DNA from: Caecitellus pseudoparvulus
Lineage: Eukaryota > Bigyra: Bicosoecida
Direction of reading: 5' to 3'
DNA: 64,000 nucleotides
Assembly (NCBI GenBank): GCA_965644315.1
Contig: CBFFRQ010000013.1
Span: 744,001 to 808,000, forward strand
Under the pieces are notes generated by a model that saw only the letters and a list, made by a program, of their open reading frames with translations, was not told the DNA's origin and ran no database searches. The position numbers and the translations under genes were made by a program. This document shows positions 49,824 to 59,780 of this stretch, piece after piece. Position 1 is the first letter of the stretch. Each line of letters opens with the position of its first letter.

Positions 49824-52800
49824 ATGGCAAGGCATGGCGCTGAGACGTATGACGAGTTGAAGCAAGCTGGCACTGAGCAGTTCAAGGCAGGGGCTTTCGC
49901 AGCGGCGAGGGAGTTGTACCTGCAAGCTGCAAAGCAAGCGGCGTCAGCGAAGGAGCGCGCAGTAGCGTTCAACAATGCCGCGACGGCAGCATACAGGGCC
50001 AACGACTTCGAGACCTGTGTCGAGCACGCCACACATGCTCTGGAAGCTCAGCCCGACTACGTGAAGGCGCTGTACCGTCGTGCACAAGTGAGTCCCAGCA
50101 GCGCCCACAACACCCGGCACTAGCCACACCATTCTTCTACCTCACAGGCGCACGCGGCGAGCGGCCAAGGCAAGGAGGCCATGCGGGACGTGGAAGCAGT
50201 GCTGCGCCTGGAGCCATCGAATTCCGCAGCTCGATCCCTGGCGACTGGCATTATGTCAGGTTCAGCGGCATCGCAGGGCGCTGCGGCACGCCTAAGCAGT
50301 AGTGAAGCAAGCATGTCAGCGTCTCAGCGGTCCTTGGCACGTGTAGCTGCCGCGACGACAATGGATGAGAAGATTGCCGTGGCCGTGGAGGACGCTGTGG
50401 AAGCAGCCAGCGAAGCGACCTTCAAGGAGCAAGCCATGCTCCTGGGGGGCCTGCTGCAGGACGCGCTGGGCGCTGTGGCCTTTGCAGAAGCGCAGAGCCT
50501 GCCCCGGCTGCTGGATGCCGCCCATGCCTGCCCAGCCGAGACAGCTGGCTTGGCCCGGCAGTTGTTGCAGGGTCCCACACCCTCCCGCGTGTACTTGCTT
50601 CGGCAACTCGCGACACCGGGGACAGCTCGCAAGCTGCTGCGCCAAGGGGAATCTGGCGCATCTGCAGAGGCCTGGAGTGCCTCTGGCGCTGGCCTGTACG
50701 CCGCAGCGCTGCACAAGTACGCGCGTGAAGGCAGCGAGCCGACCGTGCGTGCCGAGTCGGAAGCCTTGCAGTCCTTGCGCCGGGTGGCCATCCCTGTGCT
50801 GAAGGACATCGTGACACAGCGACAGGACAACAAGGCCCGCCTGGCTGCCTTGGACGCCATGGCCCACGCAGTGGTAGGGGAAGAGGGGGCCCGCATCATG
50901 CTCGGCAGTGGCGCTTTGCGGGTGCTGGTGTCTGCGGCTGCGACCCAGCCAAGCCTCGCACCAGGCGCAGGCGACGGAGGTCCACAGGGGTCAGCCGCCC
51001 TCGCCGAGCGTGTGCAAGCTGCTGCCTCGGCCACACTGGCGGCCACGCTGCAGCGGCTGCGGGGCGGTTCCGCGTCATCCGACACTCACCTGCGGGGTGT
51101 GCTGCTTGGGCAGTGCCAGCACGCTCTGCGTTCTCTGGGAGAGGGCGCGTGGAAAGCCGCCCAGGAGGAGGAGGCAGACGAAGCTGTTCGGCAGCAGGTG
51201 CGGGCTGACGAGAAGGAGCACGAGCGTGGCGTCCGCAGGCGCATGGCCGCAGAGGCGCGGGGGGAGGCAGCGGTGGACGCCGCTGGTGGCGCGGCCGAGC
51301 ACAAGGAAGGCGCCGAGGCAGCGGAGCCCGTCCCAGGCTCCGACTCTGACCCGCGCATGTCCGAGCTCAAGGCCCGCGAAGCGGCTCGGGCGGAGGCGCT
51401 GGGAACCCTACCACACACCAGCCTGGACCCGCTGGAAGGCGAGCGTGTGTGTCGTCTGCTGCACACGGCTTTCCTGACACACCCCGACGTGGCCGAGGGC
51501 TTGCTGCTGCGAACGAGCTTCCGATGCTTGCTGGGGGCGTGTGGGCGCAGCTCCCGCCCAGAGACGCAGGTCGCCATGTGCGACCTGCTCTCCATCGTAG
51601 TGGGCGACAAGGAAGGCGGCGGCGACGGCATCGTGGGGCAGGGCATGCTGAAGCTGCTAGGCGAGCTGGCAGACGCAGATGCCATCTCTGTCAAGTCTGC
51701 AGCCACTGTGGCCCTGGCTAAACTCACAAGCGGCAGTCTGGCGCCACAAGGCGGCGGTGGGGCGGGGCTGGGCGACGCAGCTGCTGTCGCGGCAGTGCAG
51801 AAGGCGGCTGGACCAGGGGCGCTGTCCGCCGAGGAGGCGCAGCGCCTGGCCAAGGAAATGTCTGCCAAGGCCAAGGCCGCTGCTGTGGAGAGCGTGTTCA
51901 CAGCTGTTCGGGGGTTGCTGGTCAGTGCCGTGGAACTGCTGCCGGCAGCCGGGGGGGGGCGCGTCGAGGGAACTCGCGCGACGACTGAGGCAGGGGCCGG
52001 CAGCGTTGTGGCGCGGTCTCTGGAGGCGCTGGGCGCCATAATCGGCCGCACAAGTATCAAGGGGAGCCTCATGCGGGAGCCTGCAGCTCTGGATGCACTG
52101 CTACGTGTGCTGCACGCACTGGGCCACGGTGCCGCCGTTCCTCCCCGCAAAGGCGCTGAGCGCGGCTCAGCTGGGCATAAGGAGGGGCAGCTCAGCGCAG
52201 CAGCACGCTTCGCAGCCCTGTGTGGTGGCTCCCCCACCCTGCTGGGCGCTGCTTTCATCGTGTACGCCCTTACCATGAGCGTGGACCAGCAGCGGGCGGA
52301 GGCGCTGTCTCGCATGGACCTGGATGAAGAGACGTGGCAGAAGTTCCAGGCGCTGACGTCAGGAGGGGATGACAGCGCAGAGGTGGCCGACCCCCCCGAG
52401 GCGGTGACCGAGAGGGTGAAGAAGCTCCTGGCGTTCCAGGAGGCAGTGCAGGATGCCGGGACCGCTGCCGCTGACGTGGCAGCAGGCGTGGTGGCCAGCG
52501 GCACGCCCACGGAGGAGCCCGCCGCCTCCACCACCGCCCTCACCGTCATTGGCGTCCTCGCTGGACTGCACCACGTCGTGGAGGAGCTGGCTGTAGCAGC
52601 CGTAGGCTCAGATGGCGCCCACGCCATCATCTTCGGAGGCGGCTCAGGTACAGAGCAGCGCAAGAGCTCCAAGGCGCTGGCAGGGCGCTCCACCATGGTG
52701 AACGAGCTCCTGGCGCGTGCCATGCTGGGGCTGGTGGCGCCACAAGACCAGGGCTTGCGGGGGCGCATCGTGCAGCTGGGCGGCGTTGGCCTGCTGCTCT

Positions 52801-53942
52801 CCCTGGCCCGGCCAAAGCGCAACACCGGCACGGGAACACTGCAGGCGGCCCAAGCCCTCGCCCGTCTCCTCATCTCCACCAACCCAGCCTTGCTGCCCCA
52901 GTCCCAGCTCCTGGACTGTGTGGGGCCGCTAGTTGCCCTGGCCAAGGTGCAGGACAGCTCCGCTGCCGCCGCCGCCGGCAGCGGTGCTGGTGCGGCGCAA
53001 GGCGCCTCGTTCGACGCCAACACCGGCTCCGTCGCCCTGCAGCGCTTCGAAGCTGCGATGGCGCTGACGAACCTTGCGTCACACTCGGTGGAAACGCGCA
53101 ACGTCATGCTGGCGGCGGGCGCTCTCTCAGCGCTGCAGTCCCTGCAGTTCGATGGACACCCCATGGTGCGGCGGGCTGCCACTGGCGCTGTGAGCAACTT
53201 TGCAGCGACAGAGGCTGGCCGGCGCGCCATCACCGGCAGCAACCTCAAGCTATGGTGTGCCATGACAGAGGCGTACTGGGAGGACGCCGACACTGCGGTG
53301 GCTGCTGCGGGCGGGCTGGCCCGTGCCACTAGCACGGAGTATGACGTGAGCGAGCGTGTGGTTCGCTCCGAGGGCGTGCAGTGGGTGGACTCGGAGGAAG
53401 AAGCAGACACGTCCACGAAGCTGCACGATGCGGGCCGGACCGCCTCAAAAGCCGTGCTGGCAGGGGGGGGCGTGTCAGCCCTCACAGCTGCCATGCTGTC
53501 GGGTATCGGCGACCTGCAGCACCGGTGCCTGGTGGCCCTGCGGAACCTGCTGTTCGTGCCGGGCGGCGCCAAGGCCCTGTCAGAGCCCGTCGACATTGAC
53601 GTGTCCTTCGCTGATGACGGCGGGGGAGAAGACGGCGATGGCGCAGCGCAGGGTGACCCGGGCAGCAAGGTCACCGTGGTGCCGCTGGCGGTGGCCACGG
53701 CCATCGTGAAGGGTACACCACTGCCCTCTTGGCAAGCTCTCCAAGATGGGCAGGACGGCGAGGGGGGGCTCGGACACGCCACCGTGGACTCCCCCGTGCT
53801 GCGCTCCGTGGCCACTGAGTTGGTGGTGGCCGCACAGAAGCAACTCACAGGCAAGGAGCCGTTGCACGGATTTGGTGGCAGCACGTCCGGTCTGGACATC
53901 GTCCACGAAGAGCAAAAGGGAGGCCAAGCAGCTGAAGAATGA
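49824..53942 (+). CDS. UNC-45-like TPR/ARM (UCS) myosin chaperone
   Basis: Exons are 49824-50087 and 50148-53942 (60-nt intron, GTGAGT donor, TCACAG acceptor, phase 0), giving 1352 aa, longer than animal UNC-45 (about 930). Three N-terminal TPRs span residues ~7-110 (AGTEQFKAGAFAAARELYLQ, AFNNAATAAYRANDFETC, YVKALYRRAQAHAASGQG). The Hsp90-clamp Asn of the third position (FNN) and the Lys/Arg of VKALYRR are present; the first-helix Asn is Thr. The rest is an armadillo-type solenoid. Near the C-terminus QRFEAAMALTNLASHSVETR and MVRRAATGAVSNFAATEAGR match the most conserved part of the UCS domain, which binds the myosin head. Several inserts are Gly/Ala-rich or acidic. The function in folding myosin, with Hsp90, is inferred from the family. 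Confidence 0.75.
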
Positions 53943-54033
53943 ATGCAAGAGCGTGGGGACGCAAAGCTGAAACTTCCCTCAGCATGGGCCTGAGCAATGT
54001 GTCAAGCAGGAAAATGTCGTTGTGGCTGGCAGC

Positions 54034-54040
54034 AAAAAAA
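54034..54040 (-). terminator. Pol III oligo-T terminator of tRNA-Trp
   Basis: Seven consecutive T on the minus strand starting one base after the tRNA discriminator. Confidence 0.85.
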
Positions 54041-54041
54041 G

Positions 54042-54114
54042 TGACCGGGACGGGACTCGAACCCGCAACCGCACGATTTGGAATCGTACGCGCTACCAAT
54101 TGCGCCACCCAGCC
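54042..54114 (-). tRNA. tRNA-Trp (anticodon CCA)
   Basis: 73 nt, no intron. Acceptor stem GGCTGGG pairs with CCCGGTC (two G-U pairs), discriminator A. D-arm is GCGC-AATTGGTA-GCGC. Anticodon stem TACGA/TCGTG has loop TTCCAAA, anticodon CCA. T-arm is GCGGG-TTCGAGT-CCCGT. The arms resemble eukaryotic nuclear tRNA-Trp. CCA is not encoded. A run of seven T follows on the minus strand (54034-54040), a Pol III terminator. Internal A and B boxes are in the D and T arms. Confidence 0.95.
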
Positions 54115-54297
54115 GTGATGTTAGTGGTGGTTTCTTTTGAGAATCTATTACTGTCCACTTTTGTCACTCACTCCTCGAGGGTCAGGACGCCTTCCCTCGC
54201 ACCCTCCCGCCACACGACCGTGGCCTACGAGCATGGAGGCGCTTTCCTGCACCCCCAAAACAAAAAAATCAATACACTCTTCGGATTCATCTTCACA

Positions 54298-57200
54298 ATG
54301 GCGAAGGGGTTTCGTTGCAGTGTGAGAAAAATCATGGTGCAGTCGTACTCAGCAGCAGCGACGCTTCTCCAGGTGCTTGCCACAACGAGTTCGTGGCTGG
54401 TTCCCTGCCTAGGGCTTTGCGCTGTCGCTGTGCTTGCAGCTGTGCACTATGCAGGGTTGCAGGTGCATGTACTGGGGTGCTGCATTTGCAACGTGAGGTG
54501 GAAGAAGCGCCTGACCGCTCGTCGCGTTTCGCTCGCGTTTCCGTTTGGGACAGACGCTTTGGGGTGGGCCGCCCTACGACTGCGGGTTGAGGAGTTAGTG
54601 CTGCACAGGCGCCCGGAAAAGAAGGAACCAGCCCCACACAAAGATTCTACCGTGCTTGACCACGGGAATCCCGTGTTCAGCTGGCTGAAGCGCCATGCGA
54701 CGTGGGCCTCCCGTTGTCCTCCCCTCGCGCTGCATGTGGGAGCGCTGCGTGTCGAGGCTTCCCCAGATCTGCGAGTGAAAGCGTCTGACCTTTGCCTCGG
54801 TGCATCTTGGACTCCCTCGCGTGTGTCTCTGACCATGTCAGTGAGGGATGGCGAAGCAAGCGCCGGTGCGGTCCTCGGCGCGCTGCGCTGTGAGACAACT
54901 TGCTCCCTTGCAGGATTCGGCTCCCAGGCAGCACCCGTGCGCCTGGCGCTCATCCTGGACGAGCCCGCTGCCACTCTTGACCTTCCCGCCGACTGCATCG
55001 TGTCGGGGAGCACTTCTGCGAGCACGTCTCCAAGCGACCGCGGGCTTGAACACGCTCGTCAGCCCCTGCTCCAGGTGCAGGCATCCGCTCGTGAGCCAGT
55101 GGCTGCCTCGTGGAGCTCCACTGCTGGAGTGAAGTGGGACGCACCTTCACTGGAGGTGGGCCTTCGTGTGGTGCCCTCGAAACGTGCTGCTGCAGTCCTG
55201 CACTTTGCCGGGACAGCCGCAGGCATGTCGTTGCCACGGCCGGGTGGTGGGCAGCATGAGTACTCGTTAGAGTTCTCATCGGGCGAATGCTCGAGCTGGG
55301 TTGGCGCAACTGCTGCCCTTCATACAGGCTTAAGTGTACCTAAGCCTGACCGCCGCACTGGAACTCGCGCAGTGTTGAAGGCTTGCTCAGGGACGGTAGG
55401 CATAATTATTGGAGCTGGGGCGCGCTCGTGCACGGGGCAGTTGGTGACTGAGAGGGCAGACATCGCCACTTGCATCACCTCTAGCAAAGGGGAAGGTGCG
55501 TGTGGTATGCTGGTGCAGGATTTGCAGGTTTTGTCGAAGTTATCCAAGCTCCGCCCCACAGCGGGCGCCCAGCGCACCGCAGCACCTCTGAATAAAGGCC
55601 TGATTGACCGTGCATGGGACATCAACATCTCCCTGCAGGCGAAAGCAGTATCGGCTGCTTGTGGGGGCGTGGCTGCTGAGTGCCAAGGCTTGGCGTGCAC
55701 CATGCGGCATGAGGGAACGAAGGAGCACACCCTACAAGCGTTGAGGAGTCGAGCCGGGCTCGCGCGTGACGTGCAGCAGCGCCTCTCCGGTATGTTTGGT
55801 TGTGAGCTGACCCTTGCCTGGCAGGGTGTGGTGCTCAAAACAGAACAAGCGAACGTCTTTGCACTTCGCGGTGGCGAGGTGGGGGGCAGCATGGCGATGT
55901 GCAGTCCCCTGCTTGGCCCCGATTGGGATGCGCTGCGGGTTGTCAGCGTGTGCCCAGCAGATGGATTGACAGTCGTTCAGCGGCCGTGGGGGCGGCCTTC
56001 TGAGGGCTCGGGTGAATCCTCAGGCGCGCCACCGGCAGGGCAGGTCATGTTGCAAGGCTCCAGCGCTCCCATGCTCATGTTCTGGACCTTGCAGGGAAGC
56101 ATTGGTGCTGTGGCAGTTCCAGACGTGGCTGGAGTGGCGCAGAGCATTGCGAGGTGGGGTGTGCTGGTTGCCCAGTGGGCGCCTGTGGGGTGGGACTGCG
56201 CGGGGCGCGCCGCAGCGCCTCCGGCTCCTGCCTGGTGGGACTCTGCACGAAGCAGGCTATGTTGCGATGCCCGTTTGACTATCGGCGAAGTATCGCTGGG
56301 CAGTGAAGCCTGGCGCTTGACCGCCAGCACGTGTGTGTTCGAGAGGGTCGTGCAGCGAGCCGGAGCTCCATCGCTCTCCGTGCAGTGTCAGGACGGTGTG
56401 AAGTGCTGGCTTGCGAACGAGACGCAAGAGGCAGCGCTCTTGCCTGGCATGTCCATCATGCTGCACACTGAGCGTGTGGATGGGTTCGAGGCTGAGGCTT
56501 CAGCCATAGGCGACTGCGCCTCGCTTGGTCCTCGCGAATTCTGGGAGCGTCGTCGCGTCCAAGCATGGCACGTGCGCCTTGACGTGGAAGGGGTACTCAC
56601 CGAACACGAGCAATGTGTGCAGCTCCAGGCCACCGTTCCCGCCCTGGAGGCTTTCATTGCTGCAATGCGGCGCCCTGGTGTTGCCAAACGCAGTACTTTG
56701 CATCGCCGAACTGCTGCGTCGCCTGTTGACTGTGTCGCGGGTGTGTCCATCCGCACGGTGTTCTCAGGGATTCCCGTGGATGTGGCCATCCTAGATTCTG
56801 ACACGGAGTCCCAGGGTGCTGTGCTCTGTGCCCAGGGGTTGGCCTGGGATTTGCACTTAGTCGGTGCACAGGAGGCACTGCGGGCAGCTGTGGGTGTGCC
56901 TGGTGAAGCGTCCACCACTGTCAAACTTGGAGAGGCTTGCATTGGGGCATTGTGCGAAGGCACGGTCGCTGCGGCCTGTGCTATGTCTCGCGAAGCCTGG
57001 GGAATGCCGAGGCCGGAGGCCCCCTCCACAGCTGTTCCAGGAGCTTGTGTCGGTTTGGGACACTGCAGCTCCGTGCTTGTCACATGGAAGCCTGGAGACA
57101 CCGCCGTCACAGTGCCTGGTTTGCAAGCACTGTACTCAGCAGACCAGCAAGCGGAGTGGGTCGCTGCCTGGACGTTACTGGCTGGGCTGACCTCTGTCAC

Positions 57201-59604
57201 AGCTGCAGGGTCCCAAGGTCGCACCACGAAAGGTGCCCAGTGGACTGTGGACCTTTCCGGAGCTCAGCTGGCCGCCCTGTCTTCCGCCCCAACTGCCCTG
57301 ACCCCTTCACCACCGTGTGTCATGTGCACATGTGAGGCTGTTTGCGTGTCTGCACCACGGGGAACAGCAAAGGAGCTGCTGGAAGCCAGTGGCGCACTTG
57401 GAGGAGCTCTGCGGGACTCGGCAGCCCGAAAGCAGGCCTTGAGCCCCCCCGCAGCTGGAGTGGAAGGGTTCCTTCCCGTCCCTCGAACCCCCATGTCAAC
57501 CGTTCGCGGCGGAGATGCAGTTCCGAGCGGGGGGGGCACCCCTCACGTGACCCCGGAAACTGCGGCCGAAGGCACACCTCAAGCTTCCGTGCGGACGCCC
57601 ATGGGCAGCGGCGCTTCCCGCAGGCGCAAGCACCGGCATACACCTTCCTTGTCTAGTATGGGAGCGCTGGCACAGGCACTGCAGGAAGACTTGGATGCTG
57701 CAGAAGATCCTGCCGCATCGTGCAGCCCATCAGTGTCCACCGCTACGCAAGTCGACGTGCAAGGCTTGCAAGTCTGGGTGCTGCCCTTTGGCGTGGATGG
57801 TGTCCCCAGCGCTGCCACCCCCCACAGCACCGCCACACCTCGCAGCGCTGTTGACACCTCCTCAAGGTTCTCGGTAAGCGCTGTGGAGGGTGCAGCGCAG
57901 GCGCCCTTGCTTGCAGGCTTGCCGTGGGTGCAAAGTGTTGGACAGCCCTCCGGTGCCACTGAGCCCCTCCCCGCGGTATCCAGCACCAGCTCCTCTCAAG
58001 CAGGCCTTCTCCGGCAACTGATTCTGTGGTCAAGCGTTCACGCTGTTTTGGTTTTGCCGCGCAGTCGCGCTTCTGAGGTCCAGCCGCTGCTCTCAGCTTG
58101 CATGCCAGTGCTGCAAGTGGAGCTGGATCCCGCGTTCCTCCGCTCCGTCGCAGCTGTGGTGAAGGCCCTGACAAGAAGTCGACGCGCCCCTTCAACGGCA
58201 CCTGTGTCTCCAACTCAGCGAGCGAGGCAATGGATACTGCAAGGCGTCGTGCAGAAAGCCCAGATCCTGCTGTGCGAGACTGGTTGCCCCCAGCCTGCAG
58301 CAGTGCTGGACGTCACGAGCCTGCGTAGTGAATGGCGCGCAGACGACCAATCAGACATGCAGCACCTTGTCTTGGACGTGGGATGGCTGCATTTGCTGCG
58401 CTTGCGCAGCCCCCCCACTCCCCCCAGCGGGGCCAAGCCACCTGCTGGCAGCAGTCGCGAAAACAGAGACGGGCAGGTGGTGTTAGGTGGCTGTGCACTG
58501 GAAGAGCGCACTTTGCTGCCTTCTGCACGCATGCTGTCCATATCCATCACTTACTTGGACCAGTCGGAAGCAGTTGAGCATGCCGTTGCCGCTGCTGGCC
58601 CTCCGGTCAACTGGTACACTCAAGCTCCAGAGCAGAACCCTCGGCAGGTTACAGGGGCCTTCGTTCAGCAGCTGAACATATCCTGGTTTCCACAGCTGGC
58701 GGGTGCGCTCGTCTTGAACCTGACGCCATGGGATGCGACGTTCTTGCATGCATTTGTGCGCACAAAGTCCAAGTCAAGAGCCGCGGAGGAGGAAGGTGCC
58801 CCTGCTGCTCTGCTGGGTCCTGCGGCAGGAGGCAAGTCTGCTCCGTCTCGTGGCACGCTCAAGCGCAGGAAACCAGTACCCCCTGCAATGGACCTGGCGG
58901 GTGATGCAGAGGCTGCACCACCCCCCAGCGGTCCAGTTCACCTGGTTCAGTACCTGTCTGTGTCGAGAGTGAGTGCGGTTGTGTCTGCGCAAGGCTTCTT
59001 CAATGCGGCCCGCCCGCTGAACATGCTGTGGGTGGACCTCATGCCATGGACACGCCACAGCCGGCGGGAAAGTGCCAGCGAACTGCTCGCAGATGCAGAA
59101 GCTCACTACTCAGACCAGGTGTGGGCATATGCGTTGAAGGTGGTGTCCAAGTCGGTGCTGCCGTCCTGGACGCGCATGTTCACCCCTGCCACCGCCGCTG
59201 CCGCAAGGGAAAGCAAGGCTGTCCGCTATCAAGTGTGGCATCCTCCGCCACTGCATGTGTGCGGGGTGTGCGGTGTGCGTGGCGTGGATGGCTTCCCTGC
59301 TTCAGCCGCCGGCGGTTTTCAGCCACCAGCCCTGCAAAGCTCTGAGCCAGATGACACGCTGGCGGGGACCTGGCGGACCCTGGCAGAAGCTGTTCTGGAG
59401 GAGTCCGTGCACCCGGTTCAGGAGGGGGACCCTTGGGCGCGCGTTCCGTGGCCTCCCTTGCCAGAGCCGCCGGGAGCAGTCCCGACGCAGGCGGGCAGTG
59501 AGATTAGCAGTGCCGAGGCATGTACAGGAAGGGCCGAGGCACCTGAACTCGACGTTGGGGCAGTGCATGAGGATGCCAGCGCACTGTTGGGCGTGGGGCG
59601 GTGA
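54298..59604 (+). CDS. Large protein with N-terminal membrane anchor; possible bridge-like lipid-transfer protein
   Basis: 1768 aa in one exon. The open frame extends upstream to 54022 through the tRNA, so I begin at the first ATG downstream of it (54298). Residues about 30-60 form a membrane helix (WLVPCLGLCAVAVLAAVHYA). Immediately after it the chain shifts to alternating hydrophobic strands (ARRVSLAFPFGTDALGWAAL, LRLRVEELVLHR) and stays strand-rich, with few helices, to the C-terminus (MLSISITYLDQS, LVLNLTPWDATFLHAFV). One N-terminal anchor followed by a very long beta-rich chain with LRLRVEEL-like edge strands is the layout of the SABRE/Hobbit/BLTP lipid-channel family. I see no diagnostic motif, and at 1768 residues it is shorter than most. 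Two disordered Ser/Pro/Ala-rich segments (residues about 1060-1220 and 1500-1540) interrupt it. Confidence 0.4.
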   Translation: MAKGFRCSVRKIMVQSYSAAATLLQVLATTSSWLVPCLGLCAVAVLAAVHYAGLQVHVLGCCICNVRWKKRLTARRVSLAFPFGTDALGWAALRLRVEELVLHRRPEKKEPAPHKDSTVLDHGNPVFSWLKRHATWASRCPPLALHVGALRVEASPDLRVKASDLCLGASWTPSRVSLTMSVRDGEASAGAVLGALRCETTCSLAGFGSQAAPVRLALILDEPAATLDLPADCIVSGSTSASTSPSDRGLEHARQPLLQVQASAREPVAASWSSTAGVKWDAPSLEVGLRVVPSKRAAAVLHFAGTAAGMSLPRPGGGQHEYSLEFSSGECSSWVGATAALHTGLSVPKPDRRTGTRAVLKACSGTVGIIIGAGARSCTGQLVTERADIATCITSSKGEGACGMLVQDLQVLSKLSKLRPTAGAQRTAAPLNKGLIDRAWDINISLQAKAVSAACGGVAAECQGLACTMRHEGTKEHTLQALRSRAGLARDVQQRLSGMFGCELTLAWQGVVLKTEQANVFALRGGEVGGSMAMCSPLLGPDWDALRVVSVCPADGLTVVQRPWGRPSEGSGESSGAPPAGQVMLQGSSAPMLMFWTLQGSIGAVAVPDVAGVAQSIARWGVLVAQWAPVGWDCAGRAAAPPAPAWWDSARSRLCCDARLTIGEVSLGSEAWRLTASTCVFERVVQRAGAPSLSVQCQDGVKCWLANETQEAALLPGMSIMLHTERVDGFEAEASAIGDCASLGPREFWERRRVQAWHVRLDVEGVLTEHEQCVQLQATVPALEAFIAAMRRPGVAKRSTLHRRTAASPVDCVAGVSIRTVFSGIPVDVAILDSDTESQGAVLCAQGLAWDLHLVGAQEALRAAVGVPGEASTTVKLGEACIGALCEGTVAAACAMSREAWGMPRPEAPSTAVPGACVGLGHCSSVLVTWKPGDTAVTVPGLQALYSADQQAEWVAAWTLLAGLTSVTAAGSQGRTTKGAQWTVDLSGAQLAALSSAPTALTPSPPCVMCTCEAVCVSAPRGTAKELLEASGALGGALRDSAARKQALSPPAAGVEGFLPVPRTPMSTVRGGDAVPSGGGTPHVTPETAAEGTPQASVRTPMGSGASRRRKHRHTPSLSSMGALAQALQEDLDAAEDPAASCSPSVSTATQVDVQGLQVWVLPFGVDGVPSAATPHSTATPRSAVDTSSRFSVSAVEGAAQAPLLAGLPWVQSVGQPSGATEPLPAVSSTSSSQAGLLRQLILWSSVHAVLVLPRSRASEVQPLLSACMPVLQVELDPAFLRSVAAVVKALTRSRRAPSTAPVSPTQRARQWILQGVVQKAQILLCETGCPQPAAVLDVTSLRSEWRADDQSDMQHLVLDVGWLHLLRLRSPPTPPSGAKPPAGSSRENRDGQVVLGGCALEERTLLPSARMLSISITYLDQSEAVEHAVAAAGPPVNWYTQAPEQNPRQVTGAFVQQLNISWFPQLAGALVLNLTPWDATFLHAFVRTKSKSRAAEEEGAPAALLGPAAGGKSAPSRGTLKRRKPVPPAMDLAGDAEAAPPPSGPVHLVQYLSVSRVSAVVSAQGFFNAARPLNMLWVDLMPWTRHSRRESASELLADAEAHYSDQVWAYALKVVSKSVLPSWTRMFTPATAAAARESKAVRYQVWHPPPLHVCGVCGVRGVDGFPASAAGGFQPPALQSSEPDDTLAGTWRTLAEAVLEESVHPVQEGDPWARVPWPPLPEPPGAVPTQAGSEISSAEACTGRAEAPELDVGAVHEDASALLGVGR

Positions 59605-59780
59605 CGCGAGCGGCGAGCCAGGCGGAAGCACTTGTCCACACTCCCCAATTCACACACCCTTGTCCAGCACTCCGCAGTCCCGGCGACCTCACCATCGACC
59701 TGCGCTGCCGCCCAGGCTGCCACAGCTTCGCATGCCCCGCCGATGCCCGCCGTCACTTCATGCAGTGAAGGGTCAGAGTC

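Noticed and set aside
51086-53899. 937-codon minus-strand open frame opposite the UNC-45-like gene.
   Set aside because: Antisense shadow in GC-rich DNA; composition is Ser/Pro/Thr-rich and the plus strand carries clear TPR and UCS motifs.
54022-54297. Upstream part of the long plus-strand frame before the ATG at 54298.
   Set aside because: It reads through the tRNA-Trp gene; the translation (DGTRTRNRTIWNRTR) is the complement of tRNA arms, not protein-coding.
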